A program made the position numbers and the translations under genes. From Bryum argenteum (Eukaryota; Streptophyta; Bryopsida; Bryales; Bryaceae), in NCBI GenBank assembly GCA_037043015.1, contig CM073323.1:25882758-25946757 (forward strand): a DNA stretch of 64,000 nt, in the 5' to 3' direction. Below the pieces are notes generated by a model. The model was not told where the DNA came from. It searched no databases and saw nothing but the letters and a program-made list of their open reading frames with translations. Shown one piece after another: positions 29,917 to 43,391 of the stretch. Numbering within the stretch: the stretch's first letter is position 1; every line of letters begins with the position of its first letter.

Positions 29917-31289
29917 ATGGCAGCGATTGGAGACATGCCAGTTACATTACGGGGTTCAGGGCTCACCTCTGGGATTGGAGAGAGACAGTGCTCGGAAATT
30001 CTGAGATTGCCGTCAGTTCGTTGCATGCGATGGAAGAAGCAACCTGCAGCGGTGCAGGCTGTGCTCCTGGAGCGCGCATTTTCAGTAGAAGAGACGCGCC
30101 ACTCTCGCAAGAAGAATGGCAGCGATGTTGCTGGGGAGAGAGCAGTTGTGCACAAGAAGATTGGCAGCGATGATGTTGCTGGGGAGAGAGCAGTGGTGCC
30201 GCGCGAGTTGATCCCCCTCCACCAGCTGCGTCAGGGTGGCTTTGCAGACGACAATGCTCTCGTCTACCGACAGCTCTTCGTCATCCGCTCCTACGAAGTG
30301 GGTGCTGACAAGTCCACGTCCATTCGCGAGATTCTCAGCTTGTTCCAGGAGATGGCGCTCAATCACGTCCAGCTCTTGGGCATCGCTGGCGATGGCTTTG
30401 GTGCCACTCACGCCATGAACCGCCAAGGCCTCATCTGGGTCGTCACCAAAATGCAAGTGGACGTGGCTCGATACCCTGCCTGGTAACTACTTCCATCTTT
30501 TTACGGATGAATGATCCTCTTCCACACCAGATTGATTTCGTGCTTACGATGGTTGACTGCGTGCGTGCAGGCCGGAGGTGATCGAGATCGACTCGTGGGT
30601 GGCACAAGCGGGGAAGAACGGAATGCGCCGCGACTGGGTGATGCGATCGTTCCAAACGGGCGAAGTGCTGGCCCGCGCCACCAGCACGTGGTGCATGATG
30701 CACGCCACCACGCGGCGCTTGTCCAGAATCCCTGACGACGTGCGCTCTGAGATTCAGCCCAGCTTCGCGAACGATCGCTCAGCATTTCATCAACACGAAT
30801 GCGCTGCTCCCAGAATCTCCAAACTGGATGAAGTCTCAGCCAAACATGTCTGCTCGCAGCTCACATCCAGTCTTGCGGACCTGGACATGAACCAACACGT
30901 GAACAACCTCAAGTACATCAGCTGGATCCTGGAAGTACGTGTCGAATCCCACTTAATACTCTTCCCTTCGCCAGTTACTTACAGTGAAACTGAAAATCGT
31001 AAACTCATGGTTGCGGTTGCAGAGCATACCAATCGACCACATGAAAACGCATAAGCTGGCGAGCATAGTTCTGGAGTACCGGAGAGAATGTCACAGCACC
31101 GACATAGTGGAGTCCTTGACGAGCGCCTTGTCCAGCATCAATGGCCACCAGAGTGAATCTAATGAATTGGCCAAGAGCAGTTCTGGGGCACTTTGCGAGT
31201 ATACGCATCTCCTCCGGACCCAAGATGCAGGTCAACACGAAATTCTTCGTGGCCGGACGACATGGCGATTACGCCATGTTACGTGCTGA
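29917..31289 (+). CDS. FATB-like: Acyl-ACP thioesterase, FatB-like (copy 2)
   Basis: Exons 29917-30482, 30571-30934 and 31023-31289 join in frame to 398 residues. The fold and catalytic residues match copy 1: Asp294, Asn296, His298 and Glu332-Cys333. From the duplicated VAGERAVV segment to the end of exon 1 the two proteins are identical, and intron 1 differs by only about one base. The first 50 residues and the last 45 differ much more, with several small insertions. Exon 2 has a handful of changes. The arrangement is an inverted duplication, probably homogenised in its middle by gene conversion. Both copies look functional; different transit peptides and tails could give different targeting or substrate use, which is inference. 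Confidence 0.9.
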
Positions 31290-32211
31290 AGAGTTAGAGA
31301 GAAAAAGTTCAAGCCCAAAGGAAAATGTCTTTACGTTTACAGGTCTAGCTAGCTTGTACCATATGATGATCTTTGAAGGTGGCCATTGCTACCACTATAG
31401 ATGTAAGCTTGCATCTATAAAGAAAAAGCATATGATAATAAGTCCGACTGCACAACATCATCCTTAATAAACTTGCACGTTCCTAGTGCTTGTATCTCGC
31501 TAACCCTAACCTTGACACTGAAACAGAGGTGAAGATGATGAAAATCACAACCCCGGAAATTTAAATCTTGAATACACAACTTAGACATCTTTCTCAACGA
31601 GGTCATCTACAATTGTTCTAAGAGTTGGTCACAGATACGATGATAAATGGCACACATAAACAATAAACAATAAGACCTGAGAGATGTTGTAAATAAGAAA
31701 GTTGCACAAGTGAAAAAATGTGCCCTTTGAGTTGAAGATGATACGGCAGTCGTGATTCCTCACTCACGAAGCAATAGCCTTCCTGTTCCTTACACGAGGC
31801 AAAATGGCTTCTATTAGCTGCTCACTCACGAAGCTATAGCCTTCCTGTTCCTTACACGAGGCAAAATGGCTTCTATTAGCTGTTCAAGGATAATAGTCGT
31901 GCTCCCACAAACAGGATATCATTACTCTCAACTCCTGCATCCAAAGACATCACAAGTCAAACATTTAAGCAACAGAGATCCAAATTGTTCAGCCATTAAC
32001 CCTAATACAACTTCTACTTTAAAAATATATATTTCTAATTTGAAGAGACGAATGACATAGGTCAGACTCTGTACCACTGTGGCGTCAGCCTCCAAGATGT
32101 TGTCGTGCGCATGGCCCCAAAGGCTGTTCCTTTCGCAAATCATGCGTTTCTTTCTAAAATGCCATAGATGGTGTATATATAGGGTTCTAATAAGAAATCT
32201 GAGTGTCAAAT
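31290..32211. other. Intergenic region between thioesterase copy 2 and SKIP24
   Basis: The two flanking genes converge here, so this is 3' flank for both. It contains a 62-bp direct tandem duplication at 31759-31882. No gene is supported. Confidence 0.5.
31759..31882. repeat. 62-bp tandem duplication, two units
   Basis: Two near-identical units starting CTCACTCACGAAGC and ending TTCTATTAGCTG lie head to tail; they differ by one or two bases. The near identity suggests a recent event. Confidence 0.9.
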
Positions 32212-33793
32212 CTATACAGACTGAGGCGTTTGTGAACTTGACGAAGAAATATCACGTTTCCTCTTTTGGGCCGCTTTGCGGTCTGCTTTCTCATCAGCTT
32301 GGAGCTGGCGGGAGGGATTAAATGTCAAGGCTTCCAACTCCCTCTTGCTTTTCTCAATTGCACTTCTCTTCGCTTGCTGTGAAGACAAATGCTTCTATCA
32401 GTACAGCCCAGTACAATAGTAGTTCTTACGAATTTGAGACCTTAGATGAATGACAAGCCAAATAAGACAAAGAAATAGTGAATGTATACCAGGCTCTTCT
32501 CAAATTGTTGAACGCGATAGCGACAAACATTGATTTCCATCTGCAAGGATCTTTGCCGAGCACCTACGTTTACAGTCTCCTGCTCCAAAACCTCGTGCTG
32601 TCGGGAACGAACTGCTTGTGGTTGCCAGATCTGTAATGCAATCGACGAACGGCTGGACCATAACAAATAAAAGTAGGAGTTTAGGACTCGAAACGTCTCC
32701 AATTAACAGCATTGAACTGTAAGATGCAAGATAATTCAGATGTTTGCACATGACAGTAGAAGATAGCCTTGTACATTCATGCATTTAAGAAAAAGATGTC
32801 TCACCACGCTAATTCAAAACGTTTCAGCTCCGCCACAGCCGCCGAGAGCTTGTTGCGTTCCTCTTCGATGGCTGATTGAGTAATTTGAGCTTCCTTTTGC
32901 AGCACTGTTATATGACTTTCCACTCGTAGAACACGCCGCTTGTGTGCTGCCATTTTCGCTGCTCTTACTTTTTCAAACCTACGTCGATAACGTATATTCT
33001 CCAAATAAGATGGATTTCTCGAAAACAGTTCAAGCCTTTCAGTCTCATATCATTGCATATATCTCAAGCTGCCACATCTCGATGCAGGTCCATGAAATCA
33101 TACGTATCCCAGAATTTTGGCTTTAAGGACTTCATCAACGCATCAGACACTCGAAAATCTTCATCGTTCAAGAAGAATGATGAATCTTCCGCAAGATACC
33201 AGACCACGATCTATCCATGTGATTCTGAATATCAAAGGAGGAACCAATACTAAACTCCGAATCTGTACTATGGACTATTTATTCAAAATTCTTCCTACTG
33301 ATTTGCGCAGAAATATTTTCATCAATTATACTCTGAAGCCCTAAACTGCTTCCATCCTCGATTCTATTCATCAGTACACTTGCACCTAAGATGAGATTAA
33401 GGAGAAAAGTTGTAAACATGTTCCTATCGTTCCTGGAGTGAGAAGCGGCGAATGAGAATATCGCGTTCTCGGTGGAAATTGGTAATAAATTGACGCATGG
33501 AGGAAACCTAATTGAAGAACTCCTCAGAACCAAATTGCATCGCTCAGGAAAGAAATTAACCTTATTCTGTACAAATCCCTAAAGCTCTTGATCTCCTTTT
33601 CTTTAACAGAGCTCCCACCAAGTTCCGCTTGGTCGCGCTCCCACAACGGTCGCCAAATACACTCCAAAGAAGAAATTCGTCTGATACGACGGCAAACGAA
33701 CGCTAAAGAGCAGAGGTCTCGATAATCCAGCACTCCTTTCTCTACTCCCATCCCTAAAATCTTTGTCCAGAGCTCATCCGGTAAACTTCCCAT
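32212..33793 (-). CDS. SKIP24: F-box protein SKIP24-like
   Basis: Minus-strand exons 33793-33561, 32978-32805, 32652-32490 and 32376-32212 join in frame to 244 residues, close to the size of Arabidopsis SKIP24. An N-terminal F-box (SLPDELWTKILGMGV ... DLCSLAFVCRRI) would bind the SKP1-like subunit of an SCF ubiquitin ligase. The rest is a long helical, probably coiled-coil region (RFEKVRAAKMAAHKRR, then WQPQAVRSRQ) and a basic lysine-rich tail, in the same order as SKIP24. The Met at 33793 gives the family start MGSLPDELW. The substrate it recruits is not known to me. Exon 2 follows a GTAG acceptor that keeps a conserved Arg codon split across the intron. Confidence 0.9.
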
Positions 33794-34048
33794 TCTCAAT
33801 AAACTACGAAAGCATTCGCAAATGCTTGAGGGGTCGGGAAATGCTGGATTAGAAATTTTGTGTTAGATTTGTTGCATTGCTTTCGAGTCGCGTGGACGCA
33901 CCGTGTGCTGTTGTCGAGAGCACGAAGGTGGCAGTCAGGGGTACACGATGACAATTCCATGTGGAATTGCCCTCGTGTCCAGAGTGCATTGTTTTCTCTT
34001 TTTACTTCCTTTCGCAATTCTCCTACGTTTTCCTTTTACAGGATCCGT

Positions 34049-34250
34049 AACTTTTCCTTTCCGGTTATCCTTCTTTTTCATTCCTGTTGTCTTTCTTTTC
34101 CGGTTGTCTTTCTTTTTCTTTCCGGTTGTCTTTCATTTTCATTCCGGTTGTCTTTCTTTTTCATCCCGGTTGTATTTCTTTTTCTTTCCGGCTGTCTTCC
34201 TTTTTCTTTCCGGTTGTCTTTCTTTTTCCCTTTTCACTTTTCTTTCCGCC
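34049..34250. repeat. Pyrimidine-rich tandem repeat, 22-24 bp units
   Basis: About eight units of the form TTCCGGTTGTCTTTCTTTTT run almost without purines except the GG and G of each unit. The array is open in all three forward frames. It lies about 250 bp upstream of the SKIP24 start, on the template side for that gene. Confidence 0.85.
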
Positions 34251-36726
34251 TTCGCGTTTGATACTCCCTTATTTTGTCTTTTGCTACTTAGGGGCAAAAT
34301 AGCCTATTAATTTGTTGGAGTTAGAAGCAAAAGAGTATCTCTATCATCATATAGAAGGATGTTCCTTGTAAGTGGCCTTTCGAAACTTGTAAAATTTTTA
34401 TGTTTCTCCCGTTGTCATTATAAGGTGAAAGATTAATATAATTTATTAAAAAATTTCAAAAAATAAATTATTTTTGTTTCATGGAAATTTGGACGTGTGA
34501 ATTTTCAAACATATCACTCAATTATCCACTTATTCATTTATATTTATACTTATTTACTGAAGTCATTGATAAGTGTATATGGTCAAAGTTATATTGTATG
34601 AGACATCTTTCGCAACTTGGACTGGAGAGAGTGCATGGGGGTATATATATGCAATGGTACTAGGAGAGATTGATGAATACTTCTTTCATCCAAAGAAAGG
34701 CTACTCGGACAACATATGGAAGGATTCAGTACCTGAGAAATATATGCCCTTCTAATTATTTATTTTTAGATAGAAGGGGGTATTAAAGCAAAGTGGGTGC
34801 TTTGCATTAAAATTATTGACCATATCTTGGAGCAACCATCTCCTTATCTAGCTCAAAGGTGTTCTCATGCACGGCAAAAGGCTGTATAATTTGGGTGACT
34901 TTTGATAATTACTTGGTCGAGTTGGATATTTTTTCTCGAGTATTGTAGACACAGGTTCTTCTAGACATTTTTGGAACTGAACTTGGACTTGCATATTGGG
35001 CTTGCTTTCCTATGAGGCTTTAGAAGAATGATAGTGTACTCATTTTGAACAAAGTTGTGTAGAACGTCACTTTGTTCTAGTTGATTGCATTGTAGTTCAT
35101 ATTGTGCATTTTTTAATATCTACACCATGGTTCGGTTATTAAGATGGGTACATATAGTGATTATAAGTTACTTAGGCAAGTCTTAAAGCTTTGCATTGTT
35201 CAGTTGACATTGCCTAGTTGCCCACAAGGTAAACAAGCCTATGAGCAACAATTGGAGGTTTAAATAATATTAAATTTGTTTAAAGAATTTGGATATATAT
35301 GATGTTGAGTTCTCTAGTATCTACATTGGATTTTGTGACTTTTGGACAACTTAACAAGAGTTGATTAGATTTTACAAGACTTTAGGATTAATCAAAATCA
35401 AATCTTTGAACATTATAAAATGTACACTCAAAATCACCTACAGACTACTTTATATGCCTATGATTCATTAACAACTTTGACCTATGGATTCATAAATCTC
35501 ATCACTCAAACAAGCCATTTGACTCCAGTAGACCAATTTCACACTACTAGCATCACAATATATTTGTAACGTTGAATTTTTTGACGAGAGAGTGATTCAA
35601 AGATAGACGAGGAAAATCATACATGCCACAAATGTTGATGACAAGAGCGAAATGTTGTTGGTCTCTACAGAAATCTCAAGCCCTAAAATTGCAAAATTTA
35701 CAGAAAATGAGTCTACTCGCTAGATCTAATTAAGTCGGGGCAAAAATAGCAGAGACACGTCGGATGTGCAGGATCACCTTGAAGAAGGGGCTTTGGGGCA
35801 GATCGACAAAGTTGAATAAGTGAATTGCAAGTCCAACCTTTAGTGCAAATCGCGGTAGGCGGCGACGCAGTCGAGATCTTCTTTCACGCTAAAAAAGCGA
35901 CTCACACACTTTTTGCAGAAGGAGAAGTGGGACATCAGGATGAGGTCCACGATAATGTTGTGCAGACTATGATGAGATTGTTTGGGCCAAAAGGAACTCG
36001 ACAAACAACAATTCGGCAGCGCCACCATTTTTGATTGGTGAGGAGATCACCACTCTCTCGCTGCGATTCTAATTTTGAAATTTTGGTTTGAGGTGATTCT
36101 TATATTTATGAGAGCTTCATTTTGTGAGTGTTGCACAATATTTTGGTCCGTTTCAGGATATAGTTGATGAATCAATCGGGCTACTAGAGTAAATGCTCCC
36201 ATGCCAATTTTGGCATTCTAGCGTTGCACCAAAAGCGGGCCTTGAGTTTGCGCTTTTCTATGTATAGTTGATCTTTTCTATTATTTCATACAAGCCTTTG
36301 GGGAGAGATCTAAAATTAATGGCTAGGCCCCTGTCACACATGAACAAACATGAACGGCTGCTAGATTCTGGACACCTTGTCTATGTAGTGCGAATTAGCC
36401 AATTTTGATATTGGTCTTGTTTTTTCAATCAATGATTGCATATATGTAACTAAACATTCTATGAAGAATGTGAATTCTATTTGAGATTTATGCTTTTAGC
36501 AAGTCAAAAACTCTACTGTCATGAAAACTTGTTAATTAAAATTCTACATTGGGTACTACTTTTGGTAAGTGTGGTGGATGACATGGCTTTTCACTAAAGA
36601 TTAAATCCCCTCGCGAACGGAAGAAAAATATTTATTACATTACAATAGCAATCTCACAAAAAAAAATTATCACTAGATTCACAAAGAACATGGCTCTTTA
36701 GTTCCTTTCATAGATTTTTCACCCTT

Positions 36727-37095
36727 TTAACCCTTAAAGGCGCCTGTCAGCCCCTCGGGCTGTTTTCCAACAGAATTTTGCCTGTAACTCTTTCGATTCT
36801 CAAATTTTCACTTATTTTTTTATATCATTCCGGTCACCTTTTTGTGATGCATCTACAAAGTGAAATCCTACAATTCAAATCGCAATTTGTATGAGTGATT
36901 TGTGCTTTGAAAGGATTGTCGTAGGTAGGTTGGGATTGCACAAAACCTTGTAGGAGGTTGCAAACTCATCATTGATTGGTTCATCCATGCTGCCCAAGTT
37001 CAAAAAGTGCACTATTCATGTTGCCCAAGTCCAAAAGATGCTGAGATCCAATTTCGGGCTGCCGATTGAGGAGTGGAAGGACCTTTAAGGTTTAA
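36727..37095. mobile_element. TTAA-bounded short MITE
   Basis: The left end is TTAA-CCC-TTAA-AGGCGCC; the right end is GGACCT-TTAA-GG-TTTAA. The interior is almost identical to copy B at 10270 and in the same orientation. The inner TTAA on both sides are intact while the outer right one has gained or lost bases, so this copy shows both possible borders of the family. Confidence 0.8.
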
Positions 37096-38015
37096 CCACG
37101 CAATTCCCTCATAAGAACAACTAGAGTCTCATTGCATCAGTACGTGGGAATCAACTTTTAAAAATGAATATTGGGTTTTAATTTTGAAGTTTTTAAATTT
37201 TAGGTCCTTGACTTAAGTCATTTAGAATCTCGTTTCTCAAATTAGAATTTGATAAAAAAAATTACTCCCTCTGCCCATAATGTTTTATCAATATTACAGA
37301 TTTCATGAGGTCGATTTTCATGATTTAAGAAGTGAGTTTAGTTGAATGGATAACTCTCTCTAAGAGCTTTGTAATGAGATATGATTTCATTACATTTGCT
37401 CTAGTAATCATAAAGTCTCGGTATGCCAAAGGTTTCAATTGTAAGTTGATCATGCTCAAAAGTAGAACAAGTAGAGTTCATACTATATGTGTCCACAATA
37501 TTGTTTTTTCCACTTGTGAGTTGATCATGTGCAAGCATAGAATGAGTGAAGTAGTACCGTGAGGTGATCAAAGGGCTCAATACCATGTTGTATTTGTTCT
37601 TGTTTGAAACCGATCAAACATTTTGGGACAAAATAAAAAGAGCGTATCGATTTAACATTTTGGACATGGGGAGAAATACTTTCCCTCCCAAACAAACACT
37701 CGCAATCTTCTCCTTGGATACCACATGATTGTTACGAAGAAATTACAAACTAATATAGAGGGAACTGAATTGCATGTCAGTATTTCTTGCTGTCACATCC
37801 ATCAATAAAAACAGTCGGCAAAATGGAGAATTTAGGCACATTGCCGACACTTGAACCGTCGGTGACACTAGTGTTGTACAGTACAGCTCATTCTGATAAT
37901 GGTAGCTCGGGCATCTACAGATCATATCTCAAATCTACTAGAGCAAGAAAGGACTAAACTTTATGTAACATTGACATGATCAGTCAATCAATCAATTGGA
38001 GAATCTATTACTCTA

Positions 38016-41000
38016 CTAAGCTGAATCTAACTTGACTTGACGCATCTTACAAACCAGACGAAAGGTGGCATTGTCGATTCCATCCTGCTCTCCGACCTCC
38101 GACAATTTGTTGCGTGGGGTCGACACACAAACTTGGAACGTGTGAAGAGCAGGTGGGATGGACATGGAGAGTGCTGTCAGTACGTTGCTTAAATACTCAA
38201 TGTCGGCAGAGAGCTGGTTTGCGCCTCTATCACTTAGAGATTGAATCCCCCTGACTTGCTCGATGTAAACAGCCATTGCCCCCTCAGCAACCTGCAGATG
38301 TGCCACGGTTACAATGCAGCAATCGTGGATAGCACAATGGCATACATCAGAGAAAATTCATGCCCTATGTTTATGCAAGTTGCAATGGATCATATATTGA
38401 TAACCAGAATAAAAAGAAAGGAGAAATTATACCCCAGCAGTAATTTTGTGTGCTTTGGAATTTAGCATAATCGACTATGAGTATTGTGATACTATTGATG
38501 TTGAAGGAGGGGATCAGGCAGGCAGGCAGGATCTGATTACCTTGAACATCCACTCCGTTGCAAAGAATTGTGCATCATCGGAACCGTCATCCACGCCCTC
38601 GGTACTTCCACCAGTAGCTAAAGGAAGCAACTGCTGAGGAAGTGTCAACAAGTACTCTCCAATGCTCGTCACATACTCGGATGCATAGGCACTGAACATT
38701 GGCAGGCCAAATGGGTTCTCCTTCTCTTGCTCGTTCCAGACTGCCTCCCGTGACATGTCTGTAATCTTGGTGCGGACCTTCGACATGAGAACCTCGTACA
38801 CGAGCTCGTTCACGGCCTCCGTGAACGCAGCTACCCTTTGGGAGGTGTGAGGTAGTGCGTGGAACTGCGGATCCTTAACCTGCGAGTATCATAGTGATGT
38901 CAGCGTACAGCCAATGCTTAAGTGCTTGGAATTGAAGGGAAAAGGAATAGTGGGGACCTGTTCCAACAAGCCTGAGAGTCTTCTAGCCTTCTCAGGAGAA
39001 TTGACCAATCGTAAAATAGCGATATCAATGCCTGCTGGTGCCGATCCTGCAGATGTGTCATCCAGGCTCTCGTTCTCAGAGGCTGCAGGGGGAGTGGAGC
39101 CCGTGAGCGCACGAGAGAGCTGCAAACTAGTGCTTAACCGAGACAGGGTGGCTCGAAGAGAAGCTTCGAACACAGCTGAACGGCTACTCAGGCCTTCAGC
39201 AACTGTCAGAAGCTGAAGTGCTCCTTGTACGATTGTCCACTCTTCCTCTTCCGGTACAACGTCGCTAGCTCCTTCCTTCTTAAGAGCGTCGGTATCCTTC
39301 TTGAGATTTGTCGGGTCGCTTGCTCCCAGAAACTCTAGCATGCGGTCAACTCCACATATTGAACGCAGCGACTTGAGACTGTCCAACAAGAGCGCCAAGT
39401 AGTGAAGTATGACTTCGTCCAGCGTGCGTAGTAAAGCCTCAGCTTCCACACCGCCCGTGAAGCTCATGCACCGCTCGACTGCAGCTTCCAGTGCTATCGT
39501 TACCTCAGGAATTGATGCTTCCATTCTTCGCACTGTCTCACTGAGCTCCACCCCGCGTTGACCGAAGCCCCGGGAAACTGCCCCTCGTAGATCTAGTGCT
39601 CCCACTTCACTCAGAAGTTGAATGCGTTCAAGCTCCCCATACCTGAAACATCACATTACTTCAGGTCAAGATACACTACCAATTTGTTTGTATGCAATGT
39701 ACACATTGATCCAGTATGAGACATTGTCTCGAGCATGTAAGTGTTGATTTTAAAGCGCTCACTTTTGCTTATAACCTTCATACGGTTGGTAAACTGCTTG
39801 AAGAACCTTCGCCAACTCAGCAACGTCGATTGCAGAGAGCAAGTGCATTACATTCTTCGAGAAAGCCTCGGAAACGCTGTGTAGTCCGATGAGTAAATTC
39901 AAAATTGAGGATTGACCATCTCGGGAGGCTTCAGCACCTGGCAATTCAGAAGATTCAAAAAGACAAAGTGTGTACCAATTAAAGGAAGTGACAGAAAATT
40001 GAAGACTAAATAGAGAGGATCCCCTGAATGATACAAAATAATAATATAAGACAACAAAAGGTCCGCTTGAGGATTTAAGATGCTATATCTAAAATACAGA
40101 TGGAAAAGGAGAATACCTGCAGCCAAAGCTCTGGATGCTGCAAGAGCCTCGGTTGTGAAGGTCTCAATCCGAGTAACAAAGCTGGAAGAAATCGAGTTCA
40201 TGGTCTCAATCAGTAGCCCCGGTACCAATAACTTGTAGTCGTCCGGGAACGCTACCATGCACCTGCTCGGCAGTGAGAGGCTCATTAGCATAATTCATAG
40301 GATGCAAGCATAACATGCCAAAGATCGCACTCAAACAGGCATGAACTGCCACAGCTCCATTACACAATAGCACTTGATGACTTTCTGTAGAATGCTGTAG
40401 GTACCATTTGAGTTCTTGCTCAAGTACAAGCAGGACTTCATCATAATAGTGTGGCAACCACTCAGCAAACGACGTTGTTGAGCCGTTAGCCGAGGTCGAC
40501 ATGGTTGCAGGCCTTCGGTCACCTCCCGTGCTGGTGTCAGTAGCCGCTGCCTTGGCCAAAGGAATGCCAACTTTAGCAGCTTCAAATTCCTCCCACAACC
40601 GCTTGAGGGGGCGCATTCGCACACGCGTATAATGTTGCTCCAGTGACTTGTATCGACCTATTGTGATGAGGATATCCCGAAGTCCTTGCGTGCTCTCCAC
40701 CTAGCATGCCAATATCACAACCTCAGTAGCTGCATTGCAAACTCGTACACTGATTGAATTCTTCTTGGCCTCTACCCTCCAATCTGAAGACCAGGGCTCA
40801 TTCCATGACTACTATGGATCGACAGCTATAAGTGCTTCTCCAATCAAAGCTGCATTGTATTTATCTATAGATATCAAGGTTCTCAAACTGCGTAGAGGAT
40901 TCTGGGAGTATCCTCCCATGGCTTATGATACTTTGCACGAGGATCAGTATTCCAATATACATATAGCGGCACAACTGAAGGATAACCAGTCGGGAATCGA

Positions 41001-42135
41001 CACGAACCTTCCGTTGAGTGAGAGCATCTGCAAGTCGCGGCTGCACCATACCCTCCAGCCGATCCTCGAGTCCCTCTAACTGTCGCTTCACATTTGCGAA
41101 CTCGGGTACCTGCTTGGGCAGAACCGTGTCAACGACATAACACTCGTTTACATCCAAAGGTTTAAAATCAAAGGTAGAAATACATCCCGCCCAAAGTTGT
41201 AAACAAAACACCAAACGTATCTTACTCTTATCTGAACAAATTAGCAGAAGATTCTTTACTCTGAGTTTCATGAAGAGAAATGGAAAAAATTCTAGACAAA
41301 TGGCAACTTACTTCACCGACTACTGCCAAGCAGCGACGCATTTGAGCTAAAGTTTCGGCCGCCTGAGGGAGATTTCCACTTGCGAAAACATCTTCAACAC
41401 TAGCACTCAGCTTTGCTAACCCTGCAGCATCCTGCACGCACGAACAAGACATAGAAATTAAAATGCTGTTAATAAGATTCCCGGCACACCTTGGCTTTCA
41501 ACAATTCAAGCTGATAACTGAAGTACAGTTGAAGCACCCGCACTGAAGATTCTTTTACCTGGAGTGTTTCATGTGCTGCTTCCATCCGCTGCTTCACGGC
41601 ATCTACACGTGCAAGTGCAGCCACCGATTCTGCCGAAGTGCCCTCTGCCTGCACTCAGAGGGCAAATGAACTGTTGTTTAGTCTTATCAATAGTGCAAGG
41701 GCATCCTTACCCGAGTTGATCAGCTAGATAGCAACACAATTTCGGTTCAATGATAAGAAATTTGGCAAAATTGCACAGTTCAACACCGGACATTGGCAGT
41801 TTGTGGCATGAACGAGCCAATTAGGGTTTTGTGGCATTGCAGAGAGAAACCTGTTTGAGTTTCTGAAGCACGGCGGAGACGGTGGATCGAAGAGAGACAG
41901 CGTCGTCGCGCACTCGGAACACGTCGCGCGACGCGCGCGGTACACGCAGGAGTGCCTGCGCGCTCTGATCCTCCAGCGATGCGGCGATATTTTCCGCCAT
42001 GAGCTGCAGCTTCATCTCCAAGTCGCCCAAGTATTTGTCCAGGGAGTCATCGGGGTGGCGCGCCTTGCACGCCGCGTTCACCCATGACTTGGCGTGGAAC
42101 TTGTCGTCCCCGAACGAGGCCAGATCCAGCATCAT
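38016..42135 (-). CDS. COG7: Conserved oligomeric Golgi complex subunit 7
   Basis: Ten minus-strand exons: 42135-41851, 41648-41559, 41431-41312, 41109-41008, 40700-40405, 40262-40117, 39937-39763, 39642-38958, 38879-38541 and 38291-38016. They sum to 2,514 nt in frame (837 residues), essentially the length of Arabidopsis COG7 (EYE). COG is an eight-subunit tether for retrograde vesicles at the Golgi; COG7 sits in lobe B. Recognisable blocks in order are MMLDLASFGDDKFHAKSWVN, LLRVPRASRDVFRVRDDAVS, VEDVFASGNLPQAAETLA, EDRLEGMVQPRLADAL, VAFPDDYKLLVPGLLIETM, SRGFGQRGVELSETVRRM, VNELVYEVLMSKVR and SDRGANQLSADIEYLSNVLT. Mostly helical, no membrane segment, as expected. The start is the double Met found in the family. 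One donor, after residue block LLEQ, is GTCCCC, weak but fitting the frame and the family alignment. Confidence 0.95.
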
Positions 42136-42460
42136 GGTGCGATCGGACAGAGAAAAATGCGATGCAATGGCAATGCAATGCGGGTAGCAGAGAAGGCGAT
42201 CCCGCAGCTCTCAATCAGTTTGCTACATCACAACTTGCTCTACTTACAATCACTTGCTTCAGATGTCCGATGCTTGTCAATCAACCGACTGCGCATGCAA
42301 ATGCTAATCCGCTATTCCGAAGATATCGAAACCCTAAACCTTCTCAGCTACATGCATCAGATACGTTTTTTCTACGAGAAATGCCAATCATCAATCATTC
42401 AACATTCAGCACCTTCGAGCATTGCATCGCGGAAACTTCAAGGGGACACTCAAGACTCCT

Positions 42461-42516
42461 CTCTCAAGACTTCGCTCTCAAGACTCCGCTCTCAAGACTC
42501 CGCTCTCAAGACTCTA
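42461..42516. repeat. 14-bp tandem repeat, four units
   Basis: Four tandem copies of CTCTCAAGACTCCG (first and last with small changes) lie about 330 bp upstream of the COG7 start, in the presumed promoter. A partial unit precedes them. Confidence 0.85.
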
Positions 42517-43391
42517 CCGGTATTACACTCAGTGAAACACTCATTTTAAGTCTTGCATTACTCTCTGGCGTAAGGGGTGATTGGCAGCTTCCTTATTGAG
42601 TAGTTGCAACCTTGCAACTTCAATATTATTAATAAATTTTTAATAAATTTTCATTGTTTCAATATTTCCTACGTTCGAATCGATTAGCAGCACCTATAGT
42701 TCCGGCCTTTCCCAATCCAACTCTCGCTCTCATGACACCGGAAAATTTTATTTTTGATTGTTGGATATTGGTGCTATATTCAAAATCATTGAATCACATA
42801 TTTCCACCATTGTGTTGCTTGGCGCTTCACTAATCGCAAACTTCACCCTATCGTGTCATGTATGCAAGTTGAAAATTCTTTAAGTCCATTGAAGATTGTG
42901 CTCTCAAAATTTAGGAAGTATTGGCACCTGCAATGATGCAAACTTGTACAAGCTACATCTCCATCTTCTAAAAGAACGAGCTTGGATTTCTATCTGCACT
43001 AGTAGAAAATGGCACCAAGAATGACTTCCGTATCGACTTGTCCGTAATAATATAAAGGGCATGTTTATATTGTGCTTCCAATGACATGACAATAAAAAGT
43101 GATTTTTGTCTCTTTTTGTCATGGAAGGTTTTTGTAACCTCATGTTTACTCACACATGGGTGGAAGTATATATGCTAGACCGACCTACTTTTTAGGTCAC
43201 AATGTTCATTTTTACCAAAATCCAAAAATCGATGGTTTTTGATCCGATCTTAACATATCTTACAAGTAAATGTACTTCGATTTTTTGAAGACTTAGGTGC
43301 TTCACAACTCAAAGATGATTCTACAACAATCACATTTAGAAATCCTACAGAGAAGTATGTTCAAAGTGCACTTTTCCAATTTTCAACGAGT

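Larger units (their letters stand above)
33794..38015. other. Gene-poor region between SKIP24 and COG7
   Basis: Four kilobases hold a pyrimidine-rich tandem repeat (34049-34250) and one TTAA element (36727-37095). Frames at 34573-34755 and 35825-36034 are short, lack motifs and have no splice partners. Paired motifs AGTTGATCATG at about 37443 and 37517 suggest an old direct duplication. The end next to SKIP24 probably holds its promoter. Confidence 0.5.

Noticed and set aside
34573-34755. 60-codon frame with TGESAWGYIYAMVLGEIDEYF
   Set aside because: Looks protein-like for a short stretch but has no start context, no extension and no recognised relative.
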